The notes below the pieces were generated by a model. It was not told the origin of the DNA. It made no database searches and saw nothing but the letters and a program-made list of their open reading frames with translations. Positions 16,832 through 25,439 of a stretch of DNA of 64,000 bases are shown in pieces. Positions within the stretch are counted from its first letter, which is position 1. The number at the start of each line of letters is the position of its first letter. Source of the stretch: Bdellovibrio sp. CG22_combo_CG10-13_8_21_14_all_39_27 (GTDB lineage Bacteria; Bdellovibrionota; Bacteriovoracia; Bacteriovoracales; Bacteriovoracaceae); the NCBI GenBank assembly GCA_002786715.1, contig PCTW01000082.1, positions 1 to 64,000 of the forward strand, read 5' to 3'. A program made the translations under genes and the position numbers.

Positions 16832-17734
16832 ATGAACACACCATTGACAGTCACATCTCAAGTACAAAAAAGCACGAACGATCGCATTTTAAAAAGCCTT
16901 ATTCCTTCAGTTATAGAAAAACTATGGGATCTTAATCCCGAACTTTTTATGGGCACCATTGAAGAACTTTTTATGCGTCCAAAACCGTACCAGATTCGTG
17001 ACAGAGAAAAAATGTTCATGAGCAAGGCCGTAGTCGACACGCTCTTCATTGAAGACACATTTCAAACCATAACAACCTATGAGTGGCGACAAGAAAAAAG
17101 TAATGCTCCTGTTGTTCTCGTTAGTCATGGTTGGGCCGCACGCAGTTCGCAAATGGTGACACAAATGCAGGGCCTTTTTGAAAAGGGCTATACTGTCATC
17201 AGTTATGATCAAACTGCCCATGGTCTCTCAACAGGTTCAAGTACAAATCTTTTTGATTTCATTCTTGTTCAGTCGAGAGTCCTCCAGCGCTTTACAGAGG
17301 TCGAATACATTGTGGCCCACTCAATGGCCTGTTCAGCAACTCTGGTTAATCTTTCGACCCATCCATGGATACGCAAGGCCACGCTCATTTCTCCCCACAG
17401 AGATATTCTCCAAGAAATTGGATATTGGTTTTCGCGTGCAGGAATTCAAGGAAAACTACTTGAACGAATCATCCACAATATGAGTGGACGTTACAACTTA
17501 AACTTCGAAGAAGTTCGCGGTCGTATCGCCCATAGTTTAAAAGAAAAAGAACTGCTTATTATCCATGATACTGAAGATAGCGAATGTCCGTATCACGAAG
17601 CTGAAAAGCTTCATTATGAAGCGCCAAAATCGAGTTTTATGAAGACTGAAGGTCTAGGCCATTTCAGGATTATACGAAGCTCAAGCGTCCTCGAAAAAAT
17701 GGCAACTTGGATGGCTGAACCTGCGAAGTTATGA
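16832..17734 (+). CDS. Alpha/beta hydrolase
   Basis: A 300-aa soluble hydrolase with no signal peptide. Visible marks: the S-H-G-W-A-A oxyanion loop, nucleophile elbow A-H-S-M-A (a variant of GxSxG with Ala at both ends), an acid in I-H-D-T-E-D and the catalytic His in G-L-G-H-F-R. The substrate is unknown; a lipid or ester is plausible given the plsC and TetR neighbours. A strong AAGGGGG precedes the ATG. The candidate TetR operator motif lies in its first 20 codons. Confidence 0.83.
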   Translation: MNTPLTVTSQVQKSTNDRILKSLIPSVIEKLWDLNPELFMGTIEELFMRPKPYQIRDREKMFMSKAVVDTLFIEDTFQTITTYEWRQEKSNAPVVLVSHGWAARSSQMVTQMQGLFEKGYTVISYDQTAHGLSTGSSTNLFDFILVQSRVLQRFTEVEYIVAHSMACSATLVNLSTHPWIRKATLISPHRDILQEIGYWFSRAGIQGKLLERIIHNMSGRYNLNFEEVRGRIAHSLKEKELLIIHDTEDSECPYHEAEKLHYEAPKSSFMKTEGLGHFRIIRSSSVLEKMATWMAEPAKL

Positions 17735-17800
17735 TGTAACTTCAGTATGTTATATATATAAATAAAGAAAATCTAAGTTATATCCGATAATGGAAGTCGG

Positions 17801-18688
17801 ATGAATTGGATTAAATCTCTTTCTTTATTTAGCCTCCTTTTAATGTCTGTACCGAGTACTTGGGCCCAAGATTCAGACTTTACCTTTGATCCCAAAACCA
17901 AGTCCGTCATTCCAAAATTTTTAGGCAAGGTTTTACTCCTTAAAGGTCAGGCCAATGCTCTTTCAGAAAAGGGCGAACAAAGAGCACTCAAAATTGGCGA
18001 AAAACTTTATCTCAACGATACAGTTCAAACCGAACTCTCATCCTTCTTAAAAATTGAAATGGTCGACACTTCCCTCATCACATTAGGCCCAGATTCTTCT
18101 CTCAAATTTGATGAGTTCAAGTATAGAACAAAGGAAGATCGAGAATCGGTCTATAATCTTATCAAAGGACAATTGCGAACTCAGTTCAGAGTGAAAGCCC
18201 CAAAAGAAGAGGCGATCAAAGTAAAAACCGGAATGGTTTCAATGGGTGTTCGAGGTACTGAATTTGTGGTCAACAGTAAGGTTAATTCAAGAAATGAAAG
18301 AATCAGCGAAGTCGTCCTTCTTTCGGGAAAAATTCATCTCTATGACAAGCATGCAAAAAAAGATTTCAATATGAAACCACGCGATCACTATATTAGTATT
18401 GAGAGTGCTATCGCTGGTCAAGGTCGAGGTATCCAAGAAGAAATGGATGAAGAAACTTTTGAACAACTCAAAGGCCAAAAATTAGACCCTCGTCGCCATT
18501 TCACCCCTCTCCTCTCATTTCATGAATTGTCCCAAACAGCTTCCTTAAATTCTTCATCTTCAACTCGTTCTGCAGGTCGCGGACCCGCTTCTGTTGAACT
18601 TGATCGTGAAGCAGATGATTATACCCCTACCAGATCTTGGCGTTCTACTTTGAACGAACTCAATAAGCGACTTAACGAAGATGACTAA
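17801..18688 (+). CDS. Secreted FecR-domain protein
   Basis: A 295-aa protein with a signal peptide (cleavage near T-W-A-Q). Residues 40-165 are a FecR domain: V-L-L-L-K-G-Q-A, the L-Y-L-N-D-T-V-Q-T strand, S-S-L-K-F-D-E-F and V-S-M-G-V-R-G-T-E-F-V-V. Unlike sigma-regulator FecR it has no anti-sigma helix, so it belongs to the free periplasmic type. The C-terminal ~70 residues are Ser/Arg-rich and probably disordered. It overlaps the next gene by 8 bp. Confidence 0.85.
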   Translation: MNWIKSLSLFSLLLMSVPSTWAQDSDFTFDPKTKSVIPKFLGKVLLLKGQANALSEKGEQRALKIGEKLYLNDTVQTELSSFLKIEMVDTSLITLGPDSSLKFDEFKYRTKEDRESVYNLIKGQLRTQFRVKAPKEEAIKVKTGMVSMGVRGTEFVVNSKVNSRNERISEVVLLSGKIHLYDKHAKKDFNMKPRDHYISIESAIAGQGRGIQEEMDEETFEQLKGQKLDPRRHFTPLLSFHELSQTASLNSSSSTRSAGRGPASVELDREADDYTPTRSWRSTLNELNKRLNEDD

Positions 18689-19061
18689 ACCCTATCAAGA
18701 TTTTTGTGGAGTCTATCTGCAAGAACAAGGCAATAAATATGTCTTCTTTATCAAAGGCGATCAGCTCCATCTCAGCGCGAATGGAGACCAAATTGTTTTG
18801 TCGCCCCATGAAAGCGATAAAGATACGTTTGTTTTTGATCCTACAAAAGTTAAAGTAAAGTTCAATCGTACTTCTCAAGGCTTTTGTCATTTTGTCGATT
18901 TTTACTTTGCTGATCGCCATACTATCGCAGTTCGCAAATTTGATGGCCGCAGCAGCCTAGAACGAATCTTAAGCTTTGATAAGCGAGATTTTATCCTACT
19001 CTTTATCGGGTTTTGTATTTCATTAGCCTTTTTTGCTACAGTGTTTAAAGTTCGGTACTAG
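18681..19061 (+). CDS. C-tail-anchored membrane protein, 126 aa
   Basis: A soluble beta-rich N-terminal part (about 1-98) is followed by one C-terminal transmembrane helix (about 102-121, F-I-G-F-C-I-S-L-A-F-F) and a three- to five-residue basic tail. No signal peptide, so the soluble part is probably cytoplasmic. Translation is likely coupled to the FecR-domain gene (8-bp overlap), implying a functional pair. Family not recognised. Confidence 0.75.
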   Translation: MTKPYQDFCGVYLQEQGNKYVFFIKGDQLHLSANGDQIVLSPHESDKDTFVFDPTKVKVKFNRTSQGFCHFVDFYFADRHTIAVRKFDGRSSLERILSFDKRDFILLFIGFCISLAFFATVFKVRY

Positions 19062-19072
19062 GTGGTACCTAG

Positions 19073-20914
19073 ATGTCGATTAATTTAATATCCAAAAAGA
19101 GAAGTTTCAGTTTAGAGCAGAAAGTTTTATTAATTTCTTTTTCATCTATTTTGTCGATCATTCTTTATTATCTATTTCAAAAGAAAGCCTTATTCTTGCT
19201 TACCCCTTTAGTCATCTTAGCTTTTTTTCTAGGATTTTTTTATATCTATTGGTCAATGAATCTAAAAATAGAAAAGTATCTCCTTGTTATCCTACAAATA
19301 CCACTTGGGATTTTGCTTTATTTTAAAATAGATAATTATGTCCAATCTATAATTTTATTCACTTTCTATAATTGCATTATAATGTATACACAAAGATGGT
19401 TCATTCTTTCTTCTGAAAAATCACGAATAAAAAAGAAGTTACCCCTTTTAAAGAAGTGTCTCAATTGCAATCAAAATTTGAAGATTGATCAATACATTGA
19501 TCTCATTCTAGGCAAAGAATTTTTCTGTGATAATTGCAATACAAGTATACAACCTAGCAATATCAAATCTAAAAAAATAAAATATATAGTTATTGCGATA
19601 TTATTCTCGATGCCAATTCAAATATTGGCCCAATTCAGCGTAGATCTAAGTTCATTTGATTTTTACTTGTCTATCGCCATTAATATGATCATCTACATAT
19701 TACTCATTTTAAAGATTCTAAAAGTACAGTCTCTCTCAATTGACCTAAACGACAGGTCAGAGAGCAATATTCAGCTCAATAAAAAAGAAAATATCTTATT
19801 GATCCAACATCAAAAGGAAAAGGCCTGGGAAATGGCCAGTATGATTTTAAGACGTACAGGATTTAAGTTTATTGACCTAGAATATCAGGGCGATTCATTT
19901 AACCTTAAAGGTCCTTTTGGAATGATTATAAAAGCAGAATTAAAGTATAGAGAAGCGACAACTGAGTTCGCATTTTATATAACGTACTTAAATCACTCAA
20001 ATCTTTTAATGAATATGTATCGAGATTATATATACTCAAATATTGTATCTGAAACAAGTAAAAGCTTTAACCTGCAAAGAGACTTTTTGATCAAAGTTTT
20101 AAACCTTATTGGGATTATCATTTGCCCACTCATCATTTTTTCAATAGCACCATCCATTAAAATAAAAGGATACTCGGTATATCAAATGTCTTATTTCGAT
20201 TGGAGAGCTGGTCTCTATTTTTTGTTGCTCATCTCAATTAGCAATAAGCTTTTCTCTCGACGATACAGGTCTTTCGTAGAAAACTTCATATCGGAATGTA
20301 ATTTCAAAAATTATTTTTCACCTGGCCAACAATGTTTTTTTTATAAATTTTATACATTTATAAGTTCTTTGAGTCTTTCAATGATTATGATGTTTGCTTT
20401 ATTAACAATTAATATGCTTTTAGACTCTTCAAGTCCTACATCTGATAAAGGTACTTATGGGCAATACACTTTAAAACAAAGATATCCCGAGGTTAGATGC
20501 TTTGAAACTTTATACAGAGGACAATCCTTTCATTCAGGAAAGGAATGTTTCAGTTTTCCAGATCTTTATCCATTTAAAAAGAGCGCATCTTTTAATATTC
20601 ATAAAGGGTTACTATTCATACCTTGGATAAGTAATATTCACTCCTCAACAAATTTCGACTTCTATCAAATCCTTACGTTTTATGAGCTAAAAACTATAAA
20701 CGAGTGGCAGATCGCGGCAGTTCCAAAAAATAAAGTCTTTTTTGAGAATCTCAAAAAACTAGAAAATAAATGTAATGAAGGAGATGGAGCATCTTGCAGG
20801 ATATTCGCTATGGCCATTAAATATGATAAAAGTAGGAACAACACCGATGAGATAACGTCTGAATTTCATAAAAAAGCTTGCTCGTTAAACATTGTCAAAT
20901 CATGCAGAAAATAA
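19073..20914 (+). CDS. Polytopic membrane protein with zinc ribbon and Cys-rich Sel1-like tail
   Basis: A 613-aa protein with about nine hydrophobic segments. After four N-terminal helices comes a four-cysteine zinc-ribbon-like motif (K-C-L-N-C-N ... F-C-D-N-C-N, about 128-165). A soluble block (about 215-345) separates the two membrane halves. The final ~55 residues (K-C-N-E-G-D-G-A-S-C and K-K-A-C-S-L-N-I-V-K-S-C) resemble the paired-cysteine Sel1-like repeat of Helicobacter Hcp proteins. The DNA is clearly more AT-rich than the flanking genes, suggesting horizontal acquisition. GGTGG precedes the ATG. Function unknown. Confidence 0.75.
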   Translation: MSINLISKKRSFSLEQKVLLISFSSILSIILYYLFQKKALFLLTPLVILAFFLGFFYIYWSMNLKIEKYLLVILQIPLGILLYFKIDNYVQSIILFTFYNCIIMYTQRWFILSSEKSRIKKKLPLLKKCLNCNQNLKIDQYIDLILGKEFFCDNCNTSIQPSNIKSKKIKYIVIAILFSMPIQILAQFSVDLSSFDFYLSIAINMIIYILLILKILKVQSLSIDLNDRSESNIQLNKKENILLIQHQKEKAWEMASMILRRTGFKFIDLEYQGDSFNLKGPFGMIIKAELKYREATTEFAFYITYLNHSNLLMNMYRDYIYSNIVSETSKSFNLQRDFLIKVLNLIGIIICPLIIFSIAPSIKIKGYSVYQMSYFDWRAGLYFLLLISISNKLFSRRYRSFVENFISECNFKNYFSPGQQCFFYKFYTFISSLSLSMIMMFALLTINMLLDSSSPTSDKGTYGQYTLKQRYPEVRCFETLYRGQSFHSGKECFSFPDLYPFKKSASFNIHKGLLFIPWISNIHSSTNFDFYQILTFYELKTINEWQIAAVPKNKVFFENLKKLENKCNEGDGASCRIFAMAIKYDKSRNNTDEITSEFHKKACSLNIVKSCRK

Positions 20915-21086
20915 AATCTCACTCTGGTCTTTTTTGAAATATCACAGCTGCTGTACTGATTAAATATAAAAATGTTAATGAATTCGTAAGCCTAGATTCG
21001 AAAATAATTACTTTTTTACCCACTTTTAAAAAGTCGCTAGACAGATGGAAGCACCCCAAATAGGGTTCCCGCATTCGGGGGAATGT
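20915..21086 (+). other. Intergenic region, 172 bp
   Basis: AT-rich spacer. Apart from the short hairpin over the ribosome-binding site at 21066-21083 I see no gene, clear terminator or promoter here. Confidence 0.4.
21066..21083 (+). promoter_or_regulatory. Short hairpin over a G-rich ribosome-binding site
   Basis: TTCCC (21066-21070) pairs with GGGAA (21079-21083), and the GGGGG run is the Shine-Dalgarno of the gene starting at 21087. A similar C-run, CATTC-like loop and GGGGGA arrangement recurs before the gene at 63464. Confidence 0.4.
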
Positions 21087-21461
21087 ATGAAAAAACTAGT
21101 ATTATCGCTTGCTGCAATGGCCTTCACTGCTCCACTTTTGGCCTGTCATCTGCCTTCATACTTAGAAAACCAAAGCTTAGGTACAATTAAGAATTTTGGA
21201 CGGGAACTCACGAAAAGTGGCTTCAAAATAACTCCCCTGGTTCGCGAGCTGGTCAACAAAGTGATTGAGATTGACGACACCTGCAAGAATAGCTATCTCA
21301 CCGCCGAGACTTTTCTTTTAAAAAACGGGAAGATCATTCACCTTGCCTACACCAGCGAAGACATCTGTGATGGTGGCAACTCCTATGGAGTGGTTTTAGA
21401 TGCTAACTTGAGACCTTTAGCTTCGATTCAAGACACTGATTTCTATTGTCCAGTAGAGTAA
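21087..21461 (+). CDS. Small secreted protein, 124 aa
   Basis: A signal peptide (hydrophobic residues 4-18, ending L-L-A-C; a lipobox reading is possible at that Cys) is followed by about 100 residues with cysteines in D-T-C-K-N, D-I-C-D-G-G and F-Y-C-P-V-E. The inner ATG at 21087 has a GGGGGAA signal five bases upstream; the longer frame lacks a signal peptide. No family recognised. Confidence 0.72.
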   Translation: MKKLVLSLAAMAFTAPLLACHLPSYLENQSLGTIKNFGRELTKSGFKITPLVRELVNKVIEIDDTCKNSYLTAETFLLKNGKIIHLAYTSEDICDGGNSYGVVLDANLRPLASIQDTDFYCPVE

Positions 21462-21470
21462 CATTTAAAC

Positions 21471-21869
21471 TTAATTAATCTTTTTGTATTGAGACAAAAT
21501 TTCAATCACATGTTGGTAGAGATCTTCAAATTCAAAAGGTTTTTTCAACACGTGCATAAGTCCCATCTTATTTAATTTCTCTATAAAATCATGGTCTATT
21601 TCGCCTGAAATAATAATGACCTTATTAAATATTTTAGGATCCTTTTTTTTGTAATTAGTAAGAAATTGTACTCCATCCATTTTAGGCATATTTATATCGA
21701 GGACCACGAGATCGAATTCTTGATTTGAAATTTTACGAAAAGCTTCAAGCCCATCATTTGCAGTAATGATAAGCTTGAATAATTCTAATTCATTTAACGT
21801 TGTTGTGATGAAATCCAAAACTTCTTGGGTATCATCAACAACGAGAGCTTTATGAATTTTTTTGTCCAC
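21471..21869 (-). CDS. Single-domain response regulator (CheY-like)
   Basis: A 132-aa receiver with the full active site: the V-V-D-D-T acidic pair, phospho-acceptor Asp in V-V-L-D-I-N-M-P, Ser in I-I-I-S-G-E and Lys in L-K-K-P-F. No output domain. The start is GTG with GAGG eight bases upstream. It is the first gene downstream of the large beta-helix operon on the same strand, 256 nt away; it could receive phosphate from the kinases encoded at the other end of that cluster, but this is conjecture. Confidence 0.9.
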   Translation of the reverse strand: MDKKIHKALVVDDTQEVLDFITTTLNELELFKLIITANDGLEAFRKISNQEFDLVVLDINMPKMDGVQFLTNYKKKDPKIFNKVIIISGEIDHDFIEKLNKMGLMHVLKKPFEFEDLYQHVIEILSQYKKIN

Positions 21870-22125
21870 TTGATTAACCTCACTAAAAAACCGCCTTCTT
21901 ATTTTCGACCCATTCGGCTTTTGAGTAAAGCAACAAATACCCGACTACCTAAGTTCCAACACCTTTTTACTTAAACACTGCATAACGGGAAGAATAAGGA
22001 AAAATCCATGAGAATTGGACCAATTTTCTTTGATAAAAGTTCGTGATAATTTTAAAAAGCTCAAGCATTAAAACGCAGCAACCCATAAAAAAGTATCACG
22101 CACTTTAGCTACACTTTAGCTAGAA
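21870..22125. other. Intergenic region, 256 bp, between beta-helix operon and CheY-like gene
   Basis: It should contain the operon's transcription end and the response regulator promoter. On the minus strand a weak 5-bp stem (AAAGT/ACTTT) followed by a T run lies at about 22085-22108 and might act as a terminator. A tandem 11-bp repeat is at 22101-22122. No gene is seen. Confidence 0.35.
22101..22122. repeat. Tandem 11-bp direct repeat (CACTTTAGCTA x2)
   Basis: Two exact, abutting copies at 22101-22111 and 22112-22122, just past the stop codon of the last gene of the operon. Confidence 0.8.
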
Positions 22126-22890
22126 TTAATTTCTCGTAACCTTAATCGCCTTAATTCCAGTCGAACGAAAGTCGCTATCCACGCCTTCCACTGAAATGGT
22201 GTTCTCGCCCATATTAAGCGGAACAGCTTGGCAGAAGTATGTTTGAGCGCCCGTTGAAGTACAATAGATTCCATTAGCATTCACAAGATTGAGATCTACC
22301 TGAGTTGTAACCTCGACATCAACAGTTGTCGCTATTGTCGCAAATCCATCAACAGGTGAAGTAATTACCAAAATGGGTTCGGGCAAAGCACCAACTTCAG
22401 GAAGATCTTTATCGCAAAGCTCAGTGCTCACAATAACCATTTCATCCTTAATCTGCGATTGCCCGCAAAGTTTAGAATGACCAATCATCGTCGCCTCGCC
22501 AAACAGCTTGGCATCCTCAAAGACAGCAGCATTGCCATACACTCGAGCATTGCCAAAAACTTGGGCCTGATCGGCAATCACAACTAAGCTGGTACCAAAA
22601 GCCTTGGCCCGTCCATAAACCTCTGCATGCCCTGAGACCACCACATTTTTTCCAATTCTCGCTCTTCCATAGACACGAGAACTCCCCTCTATGCGACTTC
22701 CCTCTTCCACAATGGCACGATCACAAACTTGGGCATCGTAATCAACAAAGCTATCAGTCGAAACAGTGGCCGTCCTGGCAACAAAGCCATTGCCGTAAAT
22801 ATGTCGCTTCCCTAGCGCGCCTCCACACAAGGTAGGATCAGAGGCATAAGCAAAATTGAGTGAAGCGAGAACTAAAATAAAAAATTTCAT
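22126..22890 (-). CDS. Beta-helix operon gene 8: secreted hexapeptide-repeat protein with Ig-like end
   Basis: A 254-aa exported protein (signal peptide ends A-Y-A-S). The cap module shared by the operon runs from Cys22 to Cys56 (C-x33-C, with G-N-G-F-V-A-R-T-A between), followed by hexapeptide repeats to about 165 (V-Y-G-R-A-R, V-S-G-H-A-E, V-F-G-N-A-R) that predict a short left-handed beta-helix. Residues 170-254 are a beta-sandwich of the bacterial Ig/glucodextranase-B kind (I-T-S-P-V-D-G ... G-E-N-T-I-S-V-E-G-V-D). Its ATG overlaps the stop of the preceding gene by one base. It is the last gene of the operon. Confidence 0.82.
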   Translation of the reverse strand: MKFFILVLASLNFAYASDPTLCGGALGKRHIYGNGFVARTATVSTDSFVDYDAQVCDRAIVEEGSRIEGSSRVYGRARIGKNVVVSGHAEVYGRAKAFGTSLVVIADQAQVFGNARVYGNAAVFEDAKLFGEATMIGHSKLCGQSQIKDEMVIVSTELCDKDLPEVGALPEPILVITSPVDGFATIATTVDVEVTTQVDLNLVNANGIYCTSTGAQTYFCQAVPLNMGENTISVEGVDSDFRSTGIKAIKVTRN

Positions 22891-24650
22891 TAGTAATTCC
22901 TATAAGGAAGGGGAATAGAAGGGGGCTGTCTGCTACAGTTTGAAACAGCATAAGTATTTTCAGTTATGCGCTCTTGAAAACACAAAAAGGTACTTTGCAC
23001 TTTGGCCTTACCAGAAACGATGACATTACCAAAGAGAATGGTACCTGCTCTTATTTCGGCCTCGTCTAAAACCATGGCATTTTCAGCGATAAACAAATCT
23101 CCTGAAACTCTAACTTGATCACGCAATTGAGAGCGACCGAGCATCATCAATGTGGCATTGGCCTCAACAGTCACAGAGTCGGTCACAAGAGCATCTTCAT
23201 ACATATTAAAAAGACTATTAATCGTTGCACTTCCCGAGATATGAGAGTTTTGATTCATTGTAAAAGCAGGTGAATTGACAGTTGCAAAACCAGAGATTCT
23301 TGAGTTGCCAGTCATGGTAGAGGTTGATTTAATTTCTTTCGAAGCCCCCCCACTCACAATTGCAAAATCAGTAACAGAAGAGTTTCCTGACATTGCGAAA
23401 AGGTTTGAAACGCTAGCATGACCAGAAACAATACTATCATCTCCCATTTGGACATTTTCTACTTTTGCGTAATCTAAAATTTTTGCTCGATCTCCCGCAT
23501 TTACTGAATCAATGAAAAGATCAATTCCCTCAAAGTAGGCATCGCCATAAAAATATGAACTACTAACTTGTACCGTTCCTAAGATATTTAGTGGGTTTGG
23601 ATTATCAAATACAATATTGACTATTTCAGTGTTCTTGATGCTAATTTGTCCATCTCTCGCATCAATATTTAAAGCATTTCTTGAAATTCTTGAATCAATA
23701 ATTTCGATAGCTCCCGCAAAAACAAGATTTGGACCATTAATATGAGAATTAATAACAACTGTTTTATCTGAAAAGGTTCCATTTTCAATGAATGAAGCAC
23801 CACAGACTTCCATACCTACAGGAATAAAAACACTTGCAGAAACAATTGAATCACTTGAAACGAATCCCCCTCCGTTAGGATGTGGAAGTCCTAAAGCTCC
23901 ATTACATGGAGGAGTACCTGAGTCATCGTCGACAATCGTTACCGTTATATTGCTCGTATTATCTATTACAATATCAGGATCAGAAACTTCAGTTATAAGT
24001 AAATCAAAGGATTCAGTAGTCTCAGGAAGCGAATCATTAATTGAATTAAGAGTAAATGATCCACTAGTTTTACCCTCTAGAATTGTAATACTGCTGGGAA
24101 TTGAAGAAACATCAATACTTGATGCTGTAGCCACATCAAACAATGGCCTAATAAAAATTTCTAAATCTTTTTTTGCAGGTGAATCGAGAAGAACTCCTAC
24201 TTCAACCGCACTCCCCCCTTCTACAAGTTCTATATCGATCTGTTCAAAGCGGACCATTTGATCAGATACCCCAGAGATCAAATTCTTTGTTATTGTATTA
24301 GATTTTTTAGTAAAGGAGTTCGTAACGGTCAAAGTAACTTTGTGAGTGCCGTTTGAATTGTAGATTTTTGTAGGCTTTGCTGTATCGTTCCCATCGATAC
24401 TCCCTTTTCCTCCAAAATCCCATTTGTAAGTCAGCTTAGTAGCTCCAGCTTTATCGGGATTTGAGTCGAATGAACCTGTTGCATCGAAAAAAACTCTTTT
24501 GGTATTTGTTTGATCAATGACGAATTCAAATTTTGCAACTGGGGGCAAGTAACAATTAGTTTTTTCATCATTATCGCAAGCATAAAGATTGCAAATGAAA
24601 CCAGAAATGCCAAATATAAATACTAAAAATATATATTTTAATTCATTCAT
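22890..24650 (-). CDS. Beta-helix operon gene 7: PKD + Calx-beta + cap/hexapeptide helix
   Basis: A 586-aa exported protein with a hydrophobic signal (residues 5-20). Domains in order: PKD (about 35-125, with Y-K-W-D-F-G-G and G-T-H-K-V-T-L-T-V), Calx-beta-like (about 132-243, with I-D-I-E-L-V-E-G-G and ending I-V-D-D-D), then the operon's cap module from Cys249 to Cys283 (C-x33-C around H-P-N-G-G-G-F-V-S), then hexapeptide repeats to about 570. The cargo precedes the helix here, whereas in its sister genes it follows, so the cap is a true module and not merely an N-terminal sequence. Confidence 0.82.
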   Translation of the reverse strand: MNELKYIFLVFIFGISGFICNLYACDNDEKTNCYLPPVAKFEFVIDQTNTKRVFFDATGSFDSNPDKAGATKLTYKWDFGGKGSIDGNDTAKPTKIYNSNGTHKVTLTVTNSFTKKSNTITKNLISGVSDQMVRFEQIDIELVEGGSAVEVGVLLDSPAKKDLEIFIRPLFDVATASSIDVSSIPSSITILEGKTSGSFTLNSINDSLPETTESFDLLITEVSDPDIVIDNTSNITVTIVDDDSGTPPCNGALGLPHPNGGGFVSSDSIVSASVFIPVGMEVCGASFIENGTFSDKTVVINSHINGPNLVFAGAIEIIDSRISRNALNIDARDGQISIKNTEIVNIVFDNPNPLNILGTVQVSSSYFYGDAYFEGIDLFIDSVNAGDRAKILDYAKVENVQMGDDSIVSGHASVSNLFAMSGNSSVTDFAIVSGGASKEIKSTSTMTGNSRISGFATVNSPAFTMNQNSHISGSATINSLFNMYEDALVTDSVTVEANATLMMLGRSQLRDQVRVSGDLFIAENAMVLDEAEIRAGTILFGNVIVSGKAKVQSTFLCFQERITENTYAVSNCSRQPPSIPLPYRNY

Positions 24651-24689
24651 AAAAGTTACTTAAACAATCTGAACAGTAAATTATACTTT

Positions 24690-25439
24690 TTACCAAGGAC
24701 ACTGATTGCCTCCATCGTCGTTCAAAACAAAATCATCAAAAGATGATGAAGTCACACTTTTAATAACAATTTTATCGTCCTTTTTCCTACGACAAAAGAG
24801 AATCGTGGAATCATGTTTCAATACCTGATCCTCAATTTGTTGTCCTGCTCTTGCAAAAAATTTTCTAGGCATAATAATTGATTCATCGTTTCTTAAAAAA
24901 ATCATTTTAGTGTTAGGCAACCATTTTATACCAATAAACAAGATAATCTTTTTTGATTCGACTTCTCTAAAAAAACAACTATCATCCCAAATAGGACGTA
25001 GGCCATCTTCATTAAATATTTTATCAACATCAATTGAAAAATCATTTTTTTGTTTTACAATTTCACCTGTCTGATCGAATTCAATGAAATGGCCTTTTGC
25101 AAATTTAACCCCATTTACAAAAGCATCTTTGGCCAGAATGCCGCATTTGAATTTAAAATTAGGAAAAAAATATGCATTAAAATTCTTATCAATTTCAAAT
25201 TCATCTACTCTAAAATTTATAGGTATTTTTGTTGCGAACCTTAAATCTTTCCCCTGCATTATAATATATGATCCAGCAGGTAGCTCTCCCCCAACAAACT
25301 TAACGCTCTTGTTAATAACTCCATTTTTAAGAGGTAGATCATCATTGTTTAGCTTTTTTTTAGCAACGATAGGATTACAAAAAGCACTAGAGAGAAATAT
25401 TGTAAAGAATAAGATTTTAACAAATATCAATTTTATCAT
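24690..25439 (-). CDS. Beta-helix operon gene 6: secreted protein without the helix module, 249 aa
   Basis: The only gene of the operon lacking the cap and hexapeptide repeats. It has a signal peptide (residues 4-20, S-S-A-F-C-N) and a beta-rich mature part with short turn-type strands (V-K-F-A-K-G-H-F-I-E-F-D) and scattered cysteines. Its ATG overlaps the stop of the preceding gene (ATGA). No family is recognised; its position suggests an accessory role such as folding, anchoring or inhibition of the neighbouring peptidase-bearing protein, which is speculation. Confidence 0.72.
   Translation of the reverse strand: MIKLIFVKILFFTIFLSSAFCNPIVAKKKLNNDDLPLKNGVINKSVKFVGGELPAGSYIIMQGKDLRFATKIPINFRVDEFEIDKNFNAYFFPNFKFKCGILAKDAFVNGVKFAKGHFIEFDQTGEIVKQKNDFSIDVDKIFNEDGLRPIWDDSCFFREVESKKIILFIGIKWLPNTKMIFLRNDESIIMPRKFFARAGQQIEDQVLKHDSTILFCRRKKDDKIVIKSVTSSSFDDFVLNDDGGNQCPW

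Noticed and set aside
14305-17734. Prophage or integrative element around the recombinase
   Set aside because: No phage, conjugation or toxin genes and no direct repeats at plausible ends; neighbours are housekeeping-type.
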